A stretch of 64,000 nucleotides of DNA, taken from the NCBI RefSeq assembly GCF_027257875.1, contig NZ_JAPVQY010000003.1:247410-311409 (forward strand). The letters are read 5' to 3'. Made by a program: the position numbers and the translations under genes. The notes beneath the pieces were generated by a model. The model saw only the letters and a program-made list of their open reading frames with translations. It made no database searches and was not told the DNA's origin. This document shows positions 26,289 through 34,922 of this stretch, in pieces (the first letter of the stretch is position 1; every line of letters starts with the position of its first letter). The DNA is from Burkholderia sp. IMCC1007 (GTDB lineage Bacteria; Pseudomonadota; Gammaproteobacteria; Burkholderiales; Burkholderiaceae).

Positions 26289-27382
26289 CGGTTCGCACTC
26301 CGGATGATGGTGGCTGCCCGGTAAGGACCCAGGTCCGAGCCGGCCTCTTCGACGGCCACGCCCGCGCACTCGGCGAGATGCATCAGCAACTGCACATCGG
26401 TGTCGCCGCGATCGCGAACCAGCACGTGGTCGGGTACACGACGAAGGACGGCGCGCGTCGCCTCGGCGATACCGGGCTTCACGCGGTTCATGTTGGCGAT
26501 CCCGAAGCGCGCCGCCAGTGAATGCACCACGCTGCCCGCTTGCGCTTGAAGCGTCACGCGCTGATCGGCGGTCCACGGCGCGGCCTGCGGCACCCCGCCC
26601 AATGCGGCGCGCTCGGCGTCGATCTGCTCGATGAATTCGCGGGTGACGTCGTGCTCGTGCAGATGGTCGTACGTCACGCAGCCATGCAGGCCGCCTTGCG
26701 CCGGCCAGATGGAGCGCGATATCAGGCCCGATACGGTCGCGCCCAGAATGCCGGACGGAATCACCCAGTCCTCGGCCGACGCGGCCAGCCACGCGCGGCC
26801 GCACGGATCCGCCAGCACGACGAGGCGCGGCGCTTGCGGAAAGCGTTCGTCGGCGCCGAGCGTGCGCGCGAGTTCGCCGGCAATCGCGCCCTTGCCGGTC
26901 CAGCCATCCACGAACACGATGTGCTCGGCACCGTGGAGACGGATGATCCCGTCCAGGGCCACCGTGTCGATGCCGCGGTCGCGGATGATGCTGACGCCGT
27001 AGTGGCGGACGTCGCGCCCCATCGCGACCAGTGCACGGCGCAGCAGCACGCCCAGCGGCAGTCCGGCGCGAACGAAGGAAACGAGTGCGATGCCCGGGCC
27101 GGTGCAGGCCGCGTTCAACGCCAGCGCCAGCGACTGCACGCCGGTGGCCATGCGCTTGCCGTTCTGCGCCAGCGCACGCGCGTAGAGGCGCTTGTGCAGG
27201 CCCGTTGGCGCATGCTCGGTGCTGATCATCTCGGAGTAGTGCTTGCGGTTCGTCTGGATCAGGCGTTCCTTCTCCAGCACGTCCGTCGCCGGCATGTTCA
27301 TGGGTTGCAGCAGGCAATGCACGTCGTCCGCGGCGTAACTGCCGCTACCGACGGTGACGACGGATGCAAACGGATCACGCAT
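26285..27382 (-). CDS. StiP-family PRTase_1-PELOTA protein
   Basis: A 365-residue protein. The N-terminal two thirds match the phosphoribosyltransferase-like PRTase_1 domain (VSFVRAGLPLGVLLRRAL, HYGVSIIRDRGID, FVDGWTGKGAIAGEL). The last 90 residues match a PELOTA-type RNA-binding domain (RVKPGIAEATRAVLRR, LVRDRGDTDVQLLMHLAE). Databases also call it cysteine protease StiP, but the sequence speaks for a transferase fold. It overlaps the HAD gene by eight bases and the lyase gene by four. It may act on a ribosylated or RNA-bound intermediate of the ter-linked metabolite (inference). Confidence 0.83.
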   Translation of the reverse strand: MRDPFASVVTVGSGSYAADDVHCLLQPMNMPATDVLEKERLIQTNRKHYSEMISTEHAPTGLHKRLYARALAQNGKRMATGVQSLALALNAACTGPGIALVSFVRAGLPLGVLLRRALVAMGRDVRHYGVSIIRDRGIDTVALDGIIRLHGAEHIVFVDGWTGKGAIAGELARTLGADERFPQAPRLVVLADPCGRAWLAASAEDWVIPSGILGATVSGLISRSIWPAQGGLHGCVTYDHLHEHDVTREFIEQIDAERAALGGVPQAAPWTADQRVTLQAQAGSVVHSLAARFGIANMNRVKPGIAEATRAVLRRVPDHVLVRDRGDTDVQLLMHLAECAGVAVEEAGSDLGPYRAATIIRSANR

Positions 27383-28133
27383 GGATCAGCCCCTGCGCGA
27401 CCTTCGCCAGCTGGCTGCGGGCCGGCGTAGCCCACATGTGGCAAAGATCCATGAAACCGAGGTCGGTGATGCTGTCACCGAAGGCCAGCACCGGACGTTC
27501 GCCGTTGCGCTCGCAGTCGCGGCGCAGCCATTCCCGGGCGGCCGCGCGCTTGTCCAGCCCGTCGGGCAGGAACGCCAGGTTGTTGCCGTTGGCGTGGATA
27601 TGCATGCCGTCCAGCAGCCCGCGGGCCTGAACTTCGGCAAGCACCGTGGCGAGCACGGCGTCGTCGGATGCGTTGTGCTTGGTCACCACGTAGTGGCACA
27701 GCCCGTCCTCCGCCACGACCCAGCCGCGCAGGGAAACGCCGAGCGCCTGGCCGATCCGCAGCGTGGCTTCACTCAGTGCCGGTAGACGATCCTGGAAGGC
27801 CCGCAGCGCTTCCGTCATCCGGCCGTGCCAGTCCGGGTCGGGCGTGCCGTCGGCGCGCAGGATCACGCCGCCGTGCGAGCAGATCGCGCCATGCGTGAAC
27901 GGCAGCTTCACGCGGCGGTAGGCCTCGACACTGCGCGCGGTGACGGGAACGACGTCGGCACATGCCAGCAGCCAGCCGATGAAGTCGTGCTGCACCGGGG
28001 TCATGTAGCCGTTCGGCTGGCCGTGCACATCCACGCTCGCCGCGGTGCGTGGCGCGCCCTCCGGCATCTTGCGCGCGGTCTGGAACAGGGTGTCGTCGAG
28101 ATCGACGAGCACCAGCGGACGCTTACCGGCCAT
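27375..28133 (-). CDS. HAD-family phosphatase of the ter module
   Basis: A 252-residue haloacid-dehalogenase hydrolase. Motif I is LVLVDLDDTLFQTARKM (nucleophile and acid aspartates), motif II PVTARSVEAY, and motif III/IV region ALAFGDSITDLGF-like (LAFGDSITDLGFMD). The cap between motifs is of the Cof/sucrose-phosphatase kind. It overlaps both neighbours (11 bases with the PRTase_2 gene, eight with StiP), so the four enzymes are made together. It would dephosphorylate a phosphoribosyl or sugar-phosphate intermediate (inference). Confidence 0.87.
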   Translation of the reverse strand: MAGKRPLVLVDLDDTLFQTARKMPEGAPRTAASVDVHGQPNGYMTPVQHDFIGWLLACADVVPVTARSVEAYRRVKLPFTHGAICSHGGVILRADGTPDPDWHGRMTEALRAFQDRLPALSEATLRIGQALGVSLRGWVVAEDGLCHYVVTKHNASDDAVLATVLAEVQARGLLDGMHIHANGNNLAFLPDGLDKRAAAREWLRRDCERNGERPVLAFGDSITDLGFMDLCHMWATPARSQLAKVAQGLIHA

Positions 28134-29250
28134 CGACGATGACCTCCGCGCCGAGGGCCTCGACCAGCGCTGCGGACAACGCCTGCGCGGGCGTTTCAGT
28201 GCAGATCAGCACCCGGTCGAACTGGCCGGGCTTCACGTTGTAGAGGAAGTTCGGGATGCCGACGCCGTAGTTGTCCGGGAAGGAAAGTGCGTGCTCGATC
28301 GCGTGGCCCAACGCGATCGGGGAACGGGTGGTGGCGCTGAAGCAAACGTCCGCGCCCGCGCCTTCCAGGCGCTCCGCCAGCAGGAAAGGCCGCCAGACGA
28401 ATTCGCCGGTGCCGATCACGATGCACTTCTCGCCCGGCGCGACCCGAAGGCCCGGCGCAAGGGTGTCGTCCACGTTGCGCACGCCCAGTCGCCCCCAGTC
28501 GTTCAGCGGCGATAGCCGCCATTCGCCGACCGAGACTGCGCCCACGTCCGGCATGTCCGGCAATGGCGCGCGCGCGTCTTCATGGAACTGATAGGAACCG
28601 CGCATGAGCGACACCGACGTGGCCGATTCGCCGATGGTTTTTCCGACGGCCCCTGCGGACCAGTCGGTCAGGACACAGGTGACGACCCGCTCAATTTTCG
28701 CGAGGCCGGCCTCCGCCAGCGCGCGATGCAGGTTGACGAAGGTCTTGCCGGTGGACGCTTCATCGTCCACCAGCACCAGCGATCTGGCCTGCAGCATCAT
28801 CTCCCGCACGTCGGGCTCGACCGGCATGTGGATCAGGTGGGCACTGGCGTGGCTATGCTCCTCCTCGAAGCGGGCGAAGAGATCGGTGCCGAGCGGATGG
28901 CGGGTGCTGATCAGATACACGGTATCGGGGCGGGTCGCGCCGAGTGCGCGATGCACACCGGCACCGAGCCCGACGGCGGTTTCCGCCATGCCGATCACGA
29001 GCACGGGGCCAGGCAGGTCCGCTGGAATCTCTGCTGCCAGACTCTCGAAGCTGGCGGACATGACGGACGGACGCACCGGTATGTGCCGACCCAGCACCTT
29101 GGACACGAACAGGAAGGCCCGCTTCGGGTTGCGGCGCTCGGCGAAGCCGAAGAGCGCGGACGGCGGCAGGACGGCATCGTCGACCTGGACTTCGAGCAGT
29201 CCCCGCATCAGCTGTGCGCGGAGGGACACGGGTACGACAGGACGTTCCAT
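28123..29250 (-). CDS. PRTase_2-TRSP phosphoribosyltransferase-like protein
   Basis: A 375-residue protein. The N-terminal phosphoribosyltransferase domain (about 1-230) holds the PRPP-binding signature SLVLVDDEASTGKT, with two acidic residues followed by the TGKT loop. The C-terminal part (about 240-375: EWRLSPLNDWGRLGVRN, VIGTGEFVWRPFLLAERLE) matches the TRSP domain always found attached to it. Such pairs are known only from ter-linked loci. The ATP-grasp ligase that often completes the set is not in this window. Seventy bases separate it from the TerD-protease gene upstream. Confidence 0.85.
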   Translation of the reverse strand: MERPVVPVSLRAQLMRGLLEVQVDDAVLPPSALFGFAERRNPKRAFLFVSKVLGRHIPVRPSVMSASFESLAAEIPADLPGPVLVIGMAETAVGLGAGVHRALGATRPDTVYLISTRHPLGTDLFARFEEEHSHASAHLIHMPVEPDVREMMLQARSLVLVDDEASTGKTFVNLHRALAEAGLAKIERVVTCVLTDWSAGAVGKTIGESATSVSLMRGSYQFHEDARAPLPDMPDVGAVSVGEWRLSPLNDWGRLGVRNVDDTLAPGLRVAPGEKCIVIGTGEFVWRPFLLAERLEGAGADVCFSATTRSPIALGHAIEHALSFPDNYGVGIPNFLYNVKPGQFDRVLICTETPAQALSAALVEALGAEVIVDGR

Positions 29251-29320
29251 AACGGCTTCCTAAATTGGCGCGAGTCGGCAAACCCGGTACCGCGGCCTCG
29301 GGATTGAAGTCGACGTGCTG

Positions 29321-30451
29321 CTACGGGTTCCGCGCCTCGATGCGCCATAGGCATGGCTGCACCTCCCGGGATATCTGCGCTGTGGTGAAGGTCTTGCCCG
29401 ACGGCGTTCTGGCGGCGGTCACGCCGCAGGCATCCAGGAAGGCCAGTGCGAGGCCGGCCTTCACCGCGAAATTCATGTTCTGTGCATCCGCGACCGTCGA
29501 GGTGACCATCCCCACGACCGCACCGGACGTATCGAACAGCGGACTGCCGCTCGATCCCGGCTGGATCGGGGCCGTGAACTGCAGCAGGCTGGCGTCGTTG
29601 CGCAGGCCGAACAGCGCGGAGACGCCGCCCTGGGTGACCTGCAGGCCCCCGCCGGTCAGGCCGGCCAGCGGGAAACCCATCGCGACCACCTGATCGCCCA
29701 GGTCGCAGCCCGTGCCGTCCCCGAAGGAGACTTGCTTGAAGACGGGCGCACCCTGGACGCGCAGCAGCGCCAGGTCGTTCCGGCAGTCGACCACCACGGG
29801 CTCCGCGCGGTGCCGGCCCTCGAACGAAGCGATGTGGATTTCCTGCATGTCCTCGATGACATGCGCACAGGTGAGAACGTGTGTCGGACTGACGGCGAAG
29901 CCGGTGCCGGTGGCAGAGCGGCACGCATCGGAGGTGCGTGAGCGCCGCTCGGGATGGGTGTCGTCGATCGCGAGCCCGATCCTGCGGCCGAGCGCGGAAA
30001 GGCCGTAGGCCGACCCCTCGGCCAGCGCGCGGAACTTCCATTGCTGGTTGCGGCAATAGAACTCGCCGATGATGATCGCCGATTCGCCGTTCTCGGCGAG
30101 GTTCAGGCTGAGTTCGATCTGGTTGTCGATCCGCAGGTGAACGGAGCGGAGTTCGCTCACCGGACCGACGGCCGAGAACGTGTACACGACAACGCATACG
30201 CGATCGGCGCCGACCGGAAGCGCAGCAAGGTTCAGCTGGCAACCGATGCGCTCCTGGCTTCCGCTCCAGGCCATCCACCCTTGTTCGACCTGGAACAGGG
30301 CCGGATCGCCCTTCGGCTGACGCTTGTCGTCAACCGGGAGCAGAGCGACGGCAGCATATGCCCCGAAGGCCGAGGGGTTCGCGCATTCGAGCGTCCAGGA
30401 GCATTGCGGTGCTCCCAAAGCGGTATTTGCGCCAGGCGCCAGTACCATCAT
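29321..30451 (-). CDS. TerD domain-trypsin-like protease fusion
   Basis: A 376-residue first gene of the ter operon. The N-terminal TerD-type domain (about 1-165: LAPGANTALGAPQCSWTLEC, AIIIGEFYCRNQQWKFRALA) has lost the calcium loop. A chymotrypsin-fold protease follows (about 185-350) with a complete triad: His in VLTCAHVIED, Asp in CRNDLALLRV, Ser in QPGSSGSPLFD. No signal peptide is present, so it is cytosolic. I took the ATG at 30451 (MMVLAPGAN) because AAGGAG stands ten bases before it; an ATG at 30481 would add ten residues. It could cleave a partner when Ter proteins sense stress (inference). Confidence 0.85.
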   Translation of the reverse strand: MMVLAPGANTALGAPQCSWTLECANPSAFGAYAAVALLPVDDKRQPKGDPALFQVEQGWMAWSGSQERIGCQLNLAALPVGADRVCVVVYTFSAVGPVSELRSVHLRIDNQIELSLNLAENGESAIIIGEFYCRNQQWKFRALAEGSAYGLSALGRRIGLAIDDTHPERRSRTSDACRSATGTGFAVSPTHVLTCAHVIEDMQEIHIASFEGRHRAEPVVVDCRNDLALLRVQGAPVFKQVSFGDGTGCDLGDQVVAMGFPLAGLTGGGLQVTQGGVSALFGLRNDASLLQFTAPIQPGSSGSPLFDTSGAVVGMVTSTVADAQNMNFAVKAGLALAFLDACGVTAARTPSGKTFTTAQISREVQPCLWRIEARNP

Positions 30452-30479
30452 CCCCGAGTCGCTCCTTGCATTGGCATCC

Positions 30480-30524
30480 ATACAGAATTAATACAGTCAC
30501 CATACAAAATATTTGTGACATGGT
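30480..30524 (-). promoter_or_regulatory. Phased ATACA repeats and inverted repeats at the ter operon promoter
   Basis: On the plus strand ATACA occurs at 30480, 30491 and 30502, exactly 11 bases apart. Interlocked with the last copy are the inverted pairs GTCAC/GTGAC (30496-30500, 30515-30519) and ACCAT/ATGGT (30499-30503, 30520-30524). This AT-rich patch lies 29-73 bases before the chosen start of the TerD-protease gene and is the natural place for the operon's promoter and operator. Confidence 0.55.
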
Positions 30525-31010
30525 ATCAAAGTTAAGGATTTATGTAAGGAAGATGCAAGCCGTCTTGGCCAATCGGGATACGTCGCCCTGAAGTGAGGTT
30601 GCGTTCTGGTCGGACGTCGCGGTTTCCTGCTTCGTTGAATGGTCAGGCGAGGCGATTCCGTTGCCGAATGTGAAGATTCGGCGGGTTCTGGGTGGTGCCC
30701 GCCCGGGCACGTCTCGAGCGCGCCCGCTCCGACAGGAGTGTCGGGTCTCAGCGAACGGGCTTCCAGCGCCCTATGGAAATCAGGGTGTTAGGCACATTCA
30801 CTGAGCATTTCTCGGTCGCGAATTCTCATCATTCGGTGTCGCGGCCTAGTTGCAAATTATGGCCAACCGCGCCGACCGGGCAGCCCTCCCTGACGGGGTC
30901 GTGGCCGGAATGCACCTCACGTCCTCACTTTGAGACCGGGGAGAGAAAACACCGGAATGTCCCCCGCTCCCCGTACCCGCCACCCGCCGCCCGCCGCCCG
31001 CCTCGCGCGA
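30525..31010. other. Non-coding stretch upstream of the ter operon
   Basis: About 490 bases with no credible gene on either strand. An AT-rich part (30525-30560) gives way to GC-rich DNA with hairpins GTGCCC-GCCC-GGGCAC (30695-30710) and CCGACA-GGAG-TGTCGG (about 30728-30743). The sequence looks like the scarred boundary of the ter block. I found no recognisable insertion-sequence end or attachment site. Confidence 0.45.
30976..30999 (-). other. Potential G-quadruplex after the aldehyde dehydrogenase gene
   Basis: CCC runs at 30976, 30983, 30990 and 30997 are spaced exactly seven bases apart, giving four GGG runs with four-base loops on the minus strand, starting 11 bases past the aldehyde dehydrogenase stop. 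It could act as a 3' structure in the transcript. Confidence 0.5.
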
Positions 31011-32498
31011 TCAAAAACGAATGGTCACCGATTTCGGCTCGGTATAAGCGTCGATGAACGACGAACCATACTCGCGTCCGATACCGGACCCTTTTGCGCC
31101 GCCGAACGGAACGGCCGGGTCGACCAGCGTATGCATGTTCACCCACACGGTGCCGGCTTCGATGCGCGGCACGTAGCGCAGCGCCTTCGACAGGTCGTTC
31201 GTCCACAGGCTCGCGGTAAGCCCGAACGGCGTGTCGTTCATCATCGCGATCAGTTCTTCGTCGTCGTCGAACGGCACGAACGCGCCGACCGGCCCGAAGA
31301 TCTCGTTGCGATACGAAGCCGATTCCAGCGAGCGAGGCAGCACGATCGTCGGCTTCACGTAGAAGCCGTCACGCGCATACGCGTCGCCGCCGGTAACGAT
31401 CGTGTCGCCTTCCGTGCGCGCGAGTGCGAATGCGTCGAGACACTTGCGGAACTGCGGTTCGTTGCAGACGGGGCCGATCATCCCCGCGTCGTCCATCGGG
31501 TCGGCCGGCTGGAAGCTGTCGAGACGCGCCTTCATCCTCTCGACCACCTCGTCGAATTTCGTGCGATGCACGAAGAAGCGCTCGGCGGACGCGCACACCT
31601 GCCCGCTATGCAGGAAGCCGGCTTCGACGATGCCGTCGAGAATCTTGTCGACCGGCGTATCGGGCAGGAACGCCGCGGCATTCTTCCCGCCCAGCTCGAG
31701 CGTGAAACGCGTGAGGTTCGCGTTCACGGCTTGCTCGCCGATGATGCGGCCGGTCGGCACCGACCCCGTGAACGATACCTTCGCCACGCGCGGATCGCGG
31801 ATCACCTTCGCGCCGACCTGGCCGGTGCCGTTGATCACGTTGAGCGTGCCGGGCGGCAGGCCGGCTTCGGTCGCGAGTTCGGCGATGCGCAGCATCGTGA
31901 GCGGCGTGAATTCCGACGACTTGATCAGCACCGTGTTGCCGGTCGCGAGCGCCGCGCCGAACTTCCACACCGGGATCATCACCGGAAAATTCCACGGAAT
32001 GATCCCGAACACGACACCGAGCGGCTCGCGCAGCGTGAACGACGTGTAGCGCTCGCCGTTCATGCTCGGAAACGACGGCGCAAGCGTTTCGCCCGCGATC
32101 TTCGTGGCCCAGCCCGCGTAATAGCGCAGCCAGCGCGCGGACCACCCGACCTCGATCACGCGCGACAGCCCGATCAGCTTGCCCGACTGCGCGGTTTCGA
32201 TCTGCGCGATCTCTTCGCCGTGCGCGTCGATCAGATCGGCGAAGCGCAACAGGATGCGCTCGCGATCGGCCGGCGTCAGGTTCGCCCACTCGCCGTGAAA
32301 TGCGCGATGCGACGACGCGAGCGCGGCTTCGACGTCGTCGTCGGTCGCCTGGGCAACCGAGCCGATCGCCGCGCGCGTCGACGGGTCGCGCACGTCGATG
32401 CGTTCGCCGCAGCCGGCCACCGCACGGCCGTCGATGTAGTGACCGTGTTCGCGCGCGAGAAACGCTTTGACTTCGTCCAGCATCCGAACCAGTGCCAT
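31011..32498 (-). CDS. Aldehyde dehydrogenase, phenylacetaldehyde dehydrogenase-like
   Basis: A 495-residue NAD(P)-dependent aldehyde dehydrogenase. Visible: FGIIPWNFPVMIPVWKFGAA, NAD-site FTGSVPTGRIIG, catalytic Glu in FTLELGGKNAAA, nucleophile Cys in HSGQVCASAERFFV, and the ending VPFGGAKGSGIGREYG. The overall style and the divergent AraC gene resemble FeaB/StyD with FeaR, so an aryl acetaldehyde is a fair guess. GGAGGAATAC precedes the ATG. Confidence 0.9.
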   Translation of the reverse strand: MALVRMLDEVKAFLAREHGHYIDGRAVAGCGERIDVRDPSTRAAIGSVAQATDDDVEAALASSHRAFHGEWANLTPADRERILLRFADLIDAHGEEIAQIETAQSGKLIGLSRVIEVGWSARWLRYYAGWATKIAGETLAPSFPSMNGERYTSFTLREPLGVVFGIIPWNFPVMIPVWKFGAALATGNTVLIKSSEFTPLTMLRIAELATEAGLPPGTLNVINGTGQVGAKVIRDPRVAKVSFTGSVPTGRIIGEQAVNANLTRFTLELGGKNAAAFLPDTPVDKILDGIVEAGFLHSGQVCASAERFFVHRTKFDEVVERMKARLDSFQPADPMDDAGMIGPVCNEPQFRKCLDAFALARTEGDTIVTGGDAYARDGFYVKPTIVLPRSLESASYRNEIFGPVGAFVPFDDDEELIAMMNDTPFGLTASLWTNDLSKALRYVPRIEAGTVWVNMHTLVDPAVPFGGAKGSGIGREYGSSFIDAYTEPKSVTIRF

Positions 32499-32874
32499 CT
32501 GTATTCCTCCGGAAATTCCGTTGAATGTGAAGGTGCGTGGGAAATTTGAAAGGCCCGATCAGGCCGCATAAGCAACCAGTCCGATGCCTTTTCGGCGAGC
32601 GCGATGTGGCGCGAGCCAGCCTGTTCGATCCGACAGCACAGCTTGCCGACCGCCGCTCGATTCTAGGGACGCGCCGCGCGCGCCGATCGGCGTTGCGTGC
32701 ATACTTTTGGGCCGAGCGTGCAGATCGATGCCGCGCCGCCGCGGCCGTGGAAAACATGGAGAAACCACGATTGACGCCGCAGCATCAGGCTCCCGACAAT
32801 GGCGGCGTCTGAACGCGCGTCGCCGCCGTTTGCATTACCCTTGACGCGTTCCCCGGCCCACTCCCTCTTCGGCA
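32499..32874. other. Divergent intergenic region, aldehyde dehydrogenase and AraC
   Basis: This 376-base region must hold both promoters. Open frames across it are Arg-rich shadows. I could not single out a clear repeated operator. Confidence 0.4.
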
Positions 32875-33825
32875 ATGCCACACGAACTCGTCGTCGACGC
32901 CAGCAACAGCAGCGCGAACCTGCGCGCGCTGATCGCGGACAGCTTCCTGCCGCTCGTCTTTCACGACCCCGGCCCGCAATTCCGGATGTCGGTGCGGGTG
33001 GCGACCGTGGGCGGGCTGCGGATGGCGGACGTCGACACGAGCGCGATCCGCGTCGATCGCGACCGCTCGCTCGCGTCGCGCGCCGACAGCGACTGCTACA
33101 AGATCCTGTTCCAGATCGCCGGACAAAGCCGCGTCATGCAACGCAATGCGACGTCGACCGTCAATCCCGGCGAGTGGGTGATCTACGATGCGACGCAGCC
33201 GTACATGATCGAATCGGCGAACGCGTCGCGCTTCGTCGCCGCGCTGACGCCGCCGAGAAGCGGCACGATGTGGCGCTGGTTCGTGGAGCGTGCGGGCGTG
33301 CAGGTGCGTCGAACCGTCGGCAATGCGCAGCTGGCGCTTCAATCGATCCATTACCTGATGGACGGGCAGGTGCCGAACGATCCGGAAAGCCTGTTCGGCT
33401 TCGAGCAGTCGACGCTGATGCTGCTCGATTCGGTGATCCGCCGCGAGGCGAGCGATGCGCTGACCGGCGCCGATGCGCGCAGCACGACGCTGCGGATGAA
33501 TGCGGAACGCTATCTGTCGCACCACTACAGCGATCCCGATTTGTCGCCGGGCAAGCTGGCGAGCGCGCTGAACGTATCGCGGCGCACGCTGTACAGCGCT
33601 TTAGCCGCAACCGAGCGCACGCCGCAGAGCCTGATTCAGGAATACCGGCTGCAGGCGAGCCGGCGCGCACTGGAAGATCCGGCCGATACCCATCGCACGC
33701 TGCTGGAACTCGCGATCGCGTGCGGCTTTTCGGACATCACGCATTTCGGACGGGCGTTCAAGGCGCGGTTCGGGTGTAGTCCGGGCGCATATCGTGTCGC
33801 ATACCGAACGATCGCGGGGGAGTGA
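32875..33825 (+). CDS. AraC-family regulator (FeaR-like)
   Basis: A 316-residue AraC/XylS-type regulator. The N-terminal ligand domain (about 20-190) has the TVNPGEWVIYDATQPYMIES block usual in this group. The DNA-binding part is about 210-312: LNVSRRTLYSALAATERTPQ and ELAIACGFSDITHFGRAFKA. It is divergent from the aldehyde dehydrogenase gene, its probable target; FeaR in enterobacteria controls feaB in the same layout (known). Confidence 0.87.
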   Translation: MPHELVVDASNSSANLRALIADSFLPLVFHDPGPQFRMSVRVATVGGLRMADVDTSAIRVDRDRSLASRADSDCYKILFQIAGQSRVMQRNATSTVNPGEWVIYDATQPYMIESANASRFVAALTPPRSGTMWRWFVERAGVQVRRTVGNAQLALQSIHYLMDGQVPNDPESLFGFEQSTLMLLDSVIRREASDALTGADARSTTLRMNAERYLSHHYSDPDLSPGKLASALNVSRRTLYSALAATERTPQSLIQEYRLQASRRALEDPADTHRTLLELAIACGFSDITHFGRAFKARFGCSPGAYRVAYRTIAGE

Positions 33826-33931
33826 CGCGCGTCATCGCGTGGTGCCGCGTGGCGTACGGCGGATTCGTCGGGCCGGCGAACATCGCGACGGGATGTGTGC
33901 CGTCTGTCGATATGCCCCGCCGTCAGCGAGA

Positions 33932-34918
33932 CTACCGGTCGCTGGGTCCAGGCGAACGAATCAGGAGCTGGACGCGGAAGCGATACTCGGCGCCCGGTGG
34001 CAATACACGGAGTCCCGTCCCCTGCCAGCCCTGCGCGGATAGATTGACAGCATCGGCAACATGCGAAACCGGCTCCAGACAAAAATAAGGACTGCCACCC
34101 GGCGCGTGCAGGATGAAATGATCGAGCGGATCGTCCGCCAATAGCGTCAGGCAGCAACCATTGTCGTACTGGACCGTGGTCTCGCGATGCCAGCCACTGT
34201 AGTAGACGCTCAAACCCTCGACCGGCAATGCACGGCCGCTGCTGAAGTCCTCGGCCGATGTGACCGGTGTGCGACGAATGGCCACCTCGCCCGCATCCAC
34301 TGGCCATATATCGGTTGCGCTGAATTGGATACGGGCGCCTGGCATCCGGGAAAAATACGGATGGAACCCACCGCCCGCCGGCATCGCGCCGTCGCCTTCG
34401 TTGCGCAGGACGATCTCAGCCTCGAGCCCGTCGGGCGTGAGCGTCAAGGTCTGCTCTGCGAAGAACGGCCACGGCCAGCCGCCGACCACCGGCGTGTAGC
34501 GGAAATTGAGCGTAGCGGATGTTGCCGCCAACTTCTCGACGTGCCACGCCCGCGTGTGCCCGACGCCGTGCATCGCATGCGCCTGTCCCGCGTGTGGCGC
34601 AAGGCGAATCTCGCGCCCCTCCCACATGAAGCAGCCGTTGCGGATGCGGTTGGAAAACGGCAATAACGGATAGCAGCCAGCCTTGGGCCACAACTGATCG
34701 TTGAAGCCCTTCTGCAGGTATTCCTGTGGAATGGGCGCCAACCAGTCCGTGCGCACGCCCGCGCTGTCAATAGAGGCAAGCGACGCGATTCGGCCACCGG
34801 CAGACGGCGCAATGTCCATCGCCAAGGTGCCGCAACGTAGCGTATATACGGGACCAGGGGCCATCCAGGTGCCGTCCAGCCCCGAGCTGGATTCCATTTG
34901 CGGCAGCGGGTCGGGCAT
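33932..34918 (-). CDS. Aldose 1-epimerase family protein
   Basis: A 328-residue galactose-mutarotase-like protein. Visible: LPFSNRIRNGCFMWEGREIR, the His pair in QAHAMHGVGHTRAW, GGFHPYF with the second conserved His, and FCLEPVSHVADAVNL with the catalytic Glu. It would interconvert the alpha and beta anomers of a sugar or uronic acid released by the GH31 enzyme, handing the right anomer to the uronate dehydrogenase next door (inference). It is the last gene of the minus-strand operon; its ATG is four bases after the upstream stop. Confidence 0.87.
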   Translation of the reverse strand: MPDPLPQMESSSGLDGTWMAPGPVYTLRCGTLAMDIAPSAGGRIASLASIDSAGVRTDWLAPIPQEYLQKGFNDQLWPKAGCYPLLPFSNRIRNGCFMWEGREIRLAPHAGQAHAMHGVGHTRAWHVEKLAATSATLNFRYTPVVGGWPWPFFAEQTLTLTPDGLEAEIVLRNEGDGAMPAGGGFHPYFSRMPGARIQFSATDIWPVDAGEVAIRRTPVTSAEDFSSGRALPVEGLSVYYSGWHRETTVQYDNGCCLTLLADDPLDHFILHAPGGSPYFCLEPVSHVADAVNLSAQGWQGTGLRVLPPGAEYRFRVQLLIRSPGPSDR

Positions 34919-34922
34919 GCAA

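Noticed and set aside
26522..27430. Large plus-strand frames antisense to the ter biosynthetic genes
   Set aside because: Their frames are the complement of well-supported domains and show His/Arg-rich shadow composition.
30695..30743. Insertion-sequence or attachment-site ends near the ter block border
   Set aside because: Only short hairpins are present (GTGCCC/GGGCAC, CCGACA/TGTCGG); I found no matching pair on the other side of the block and no integrase.
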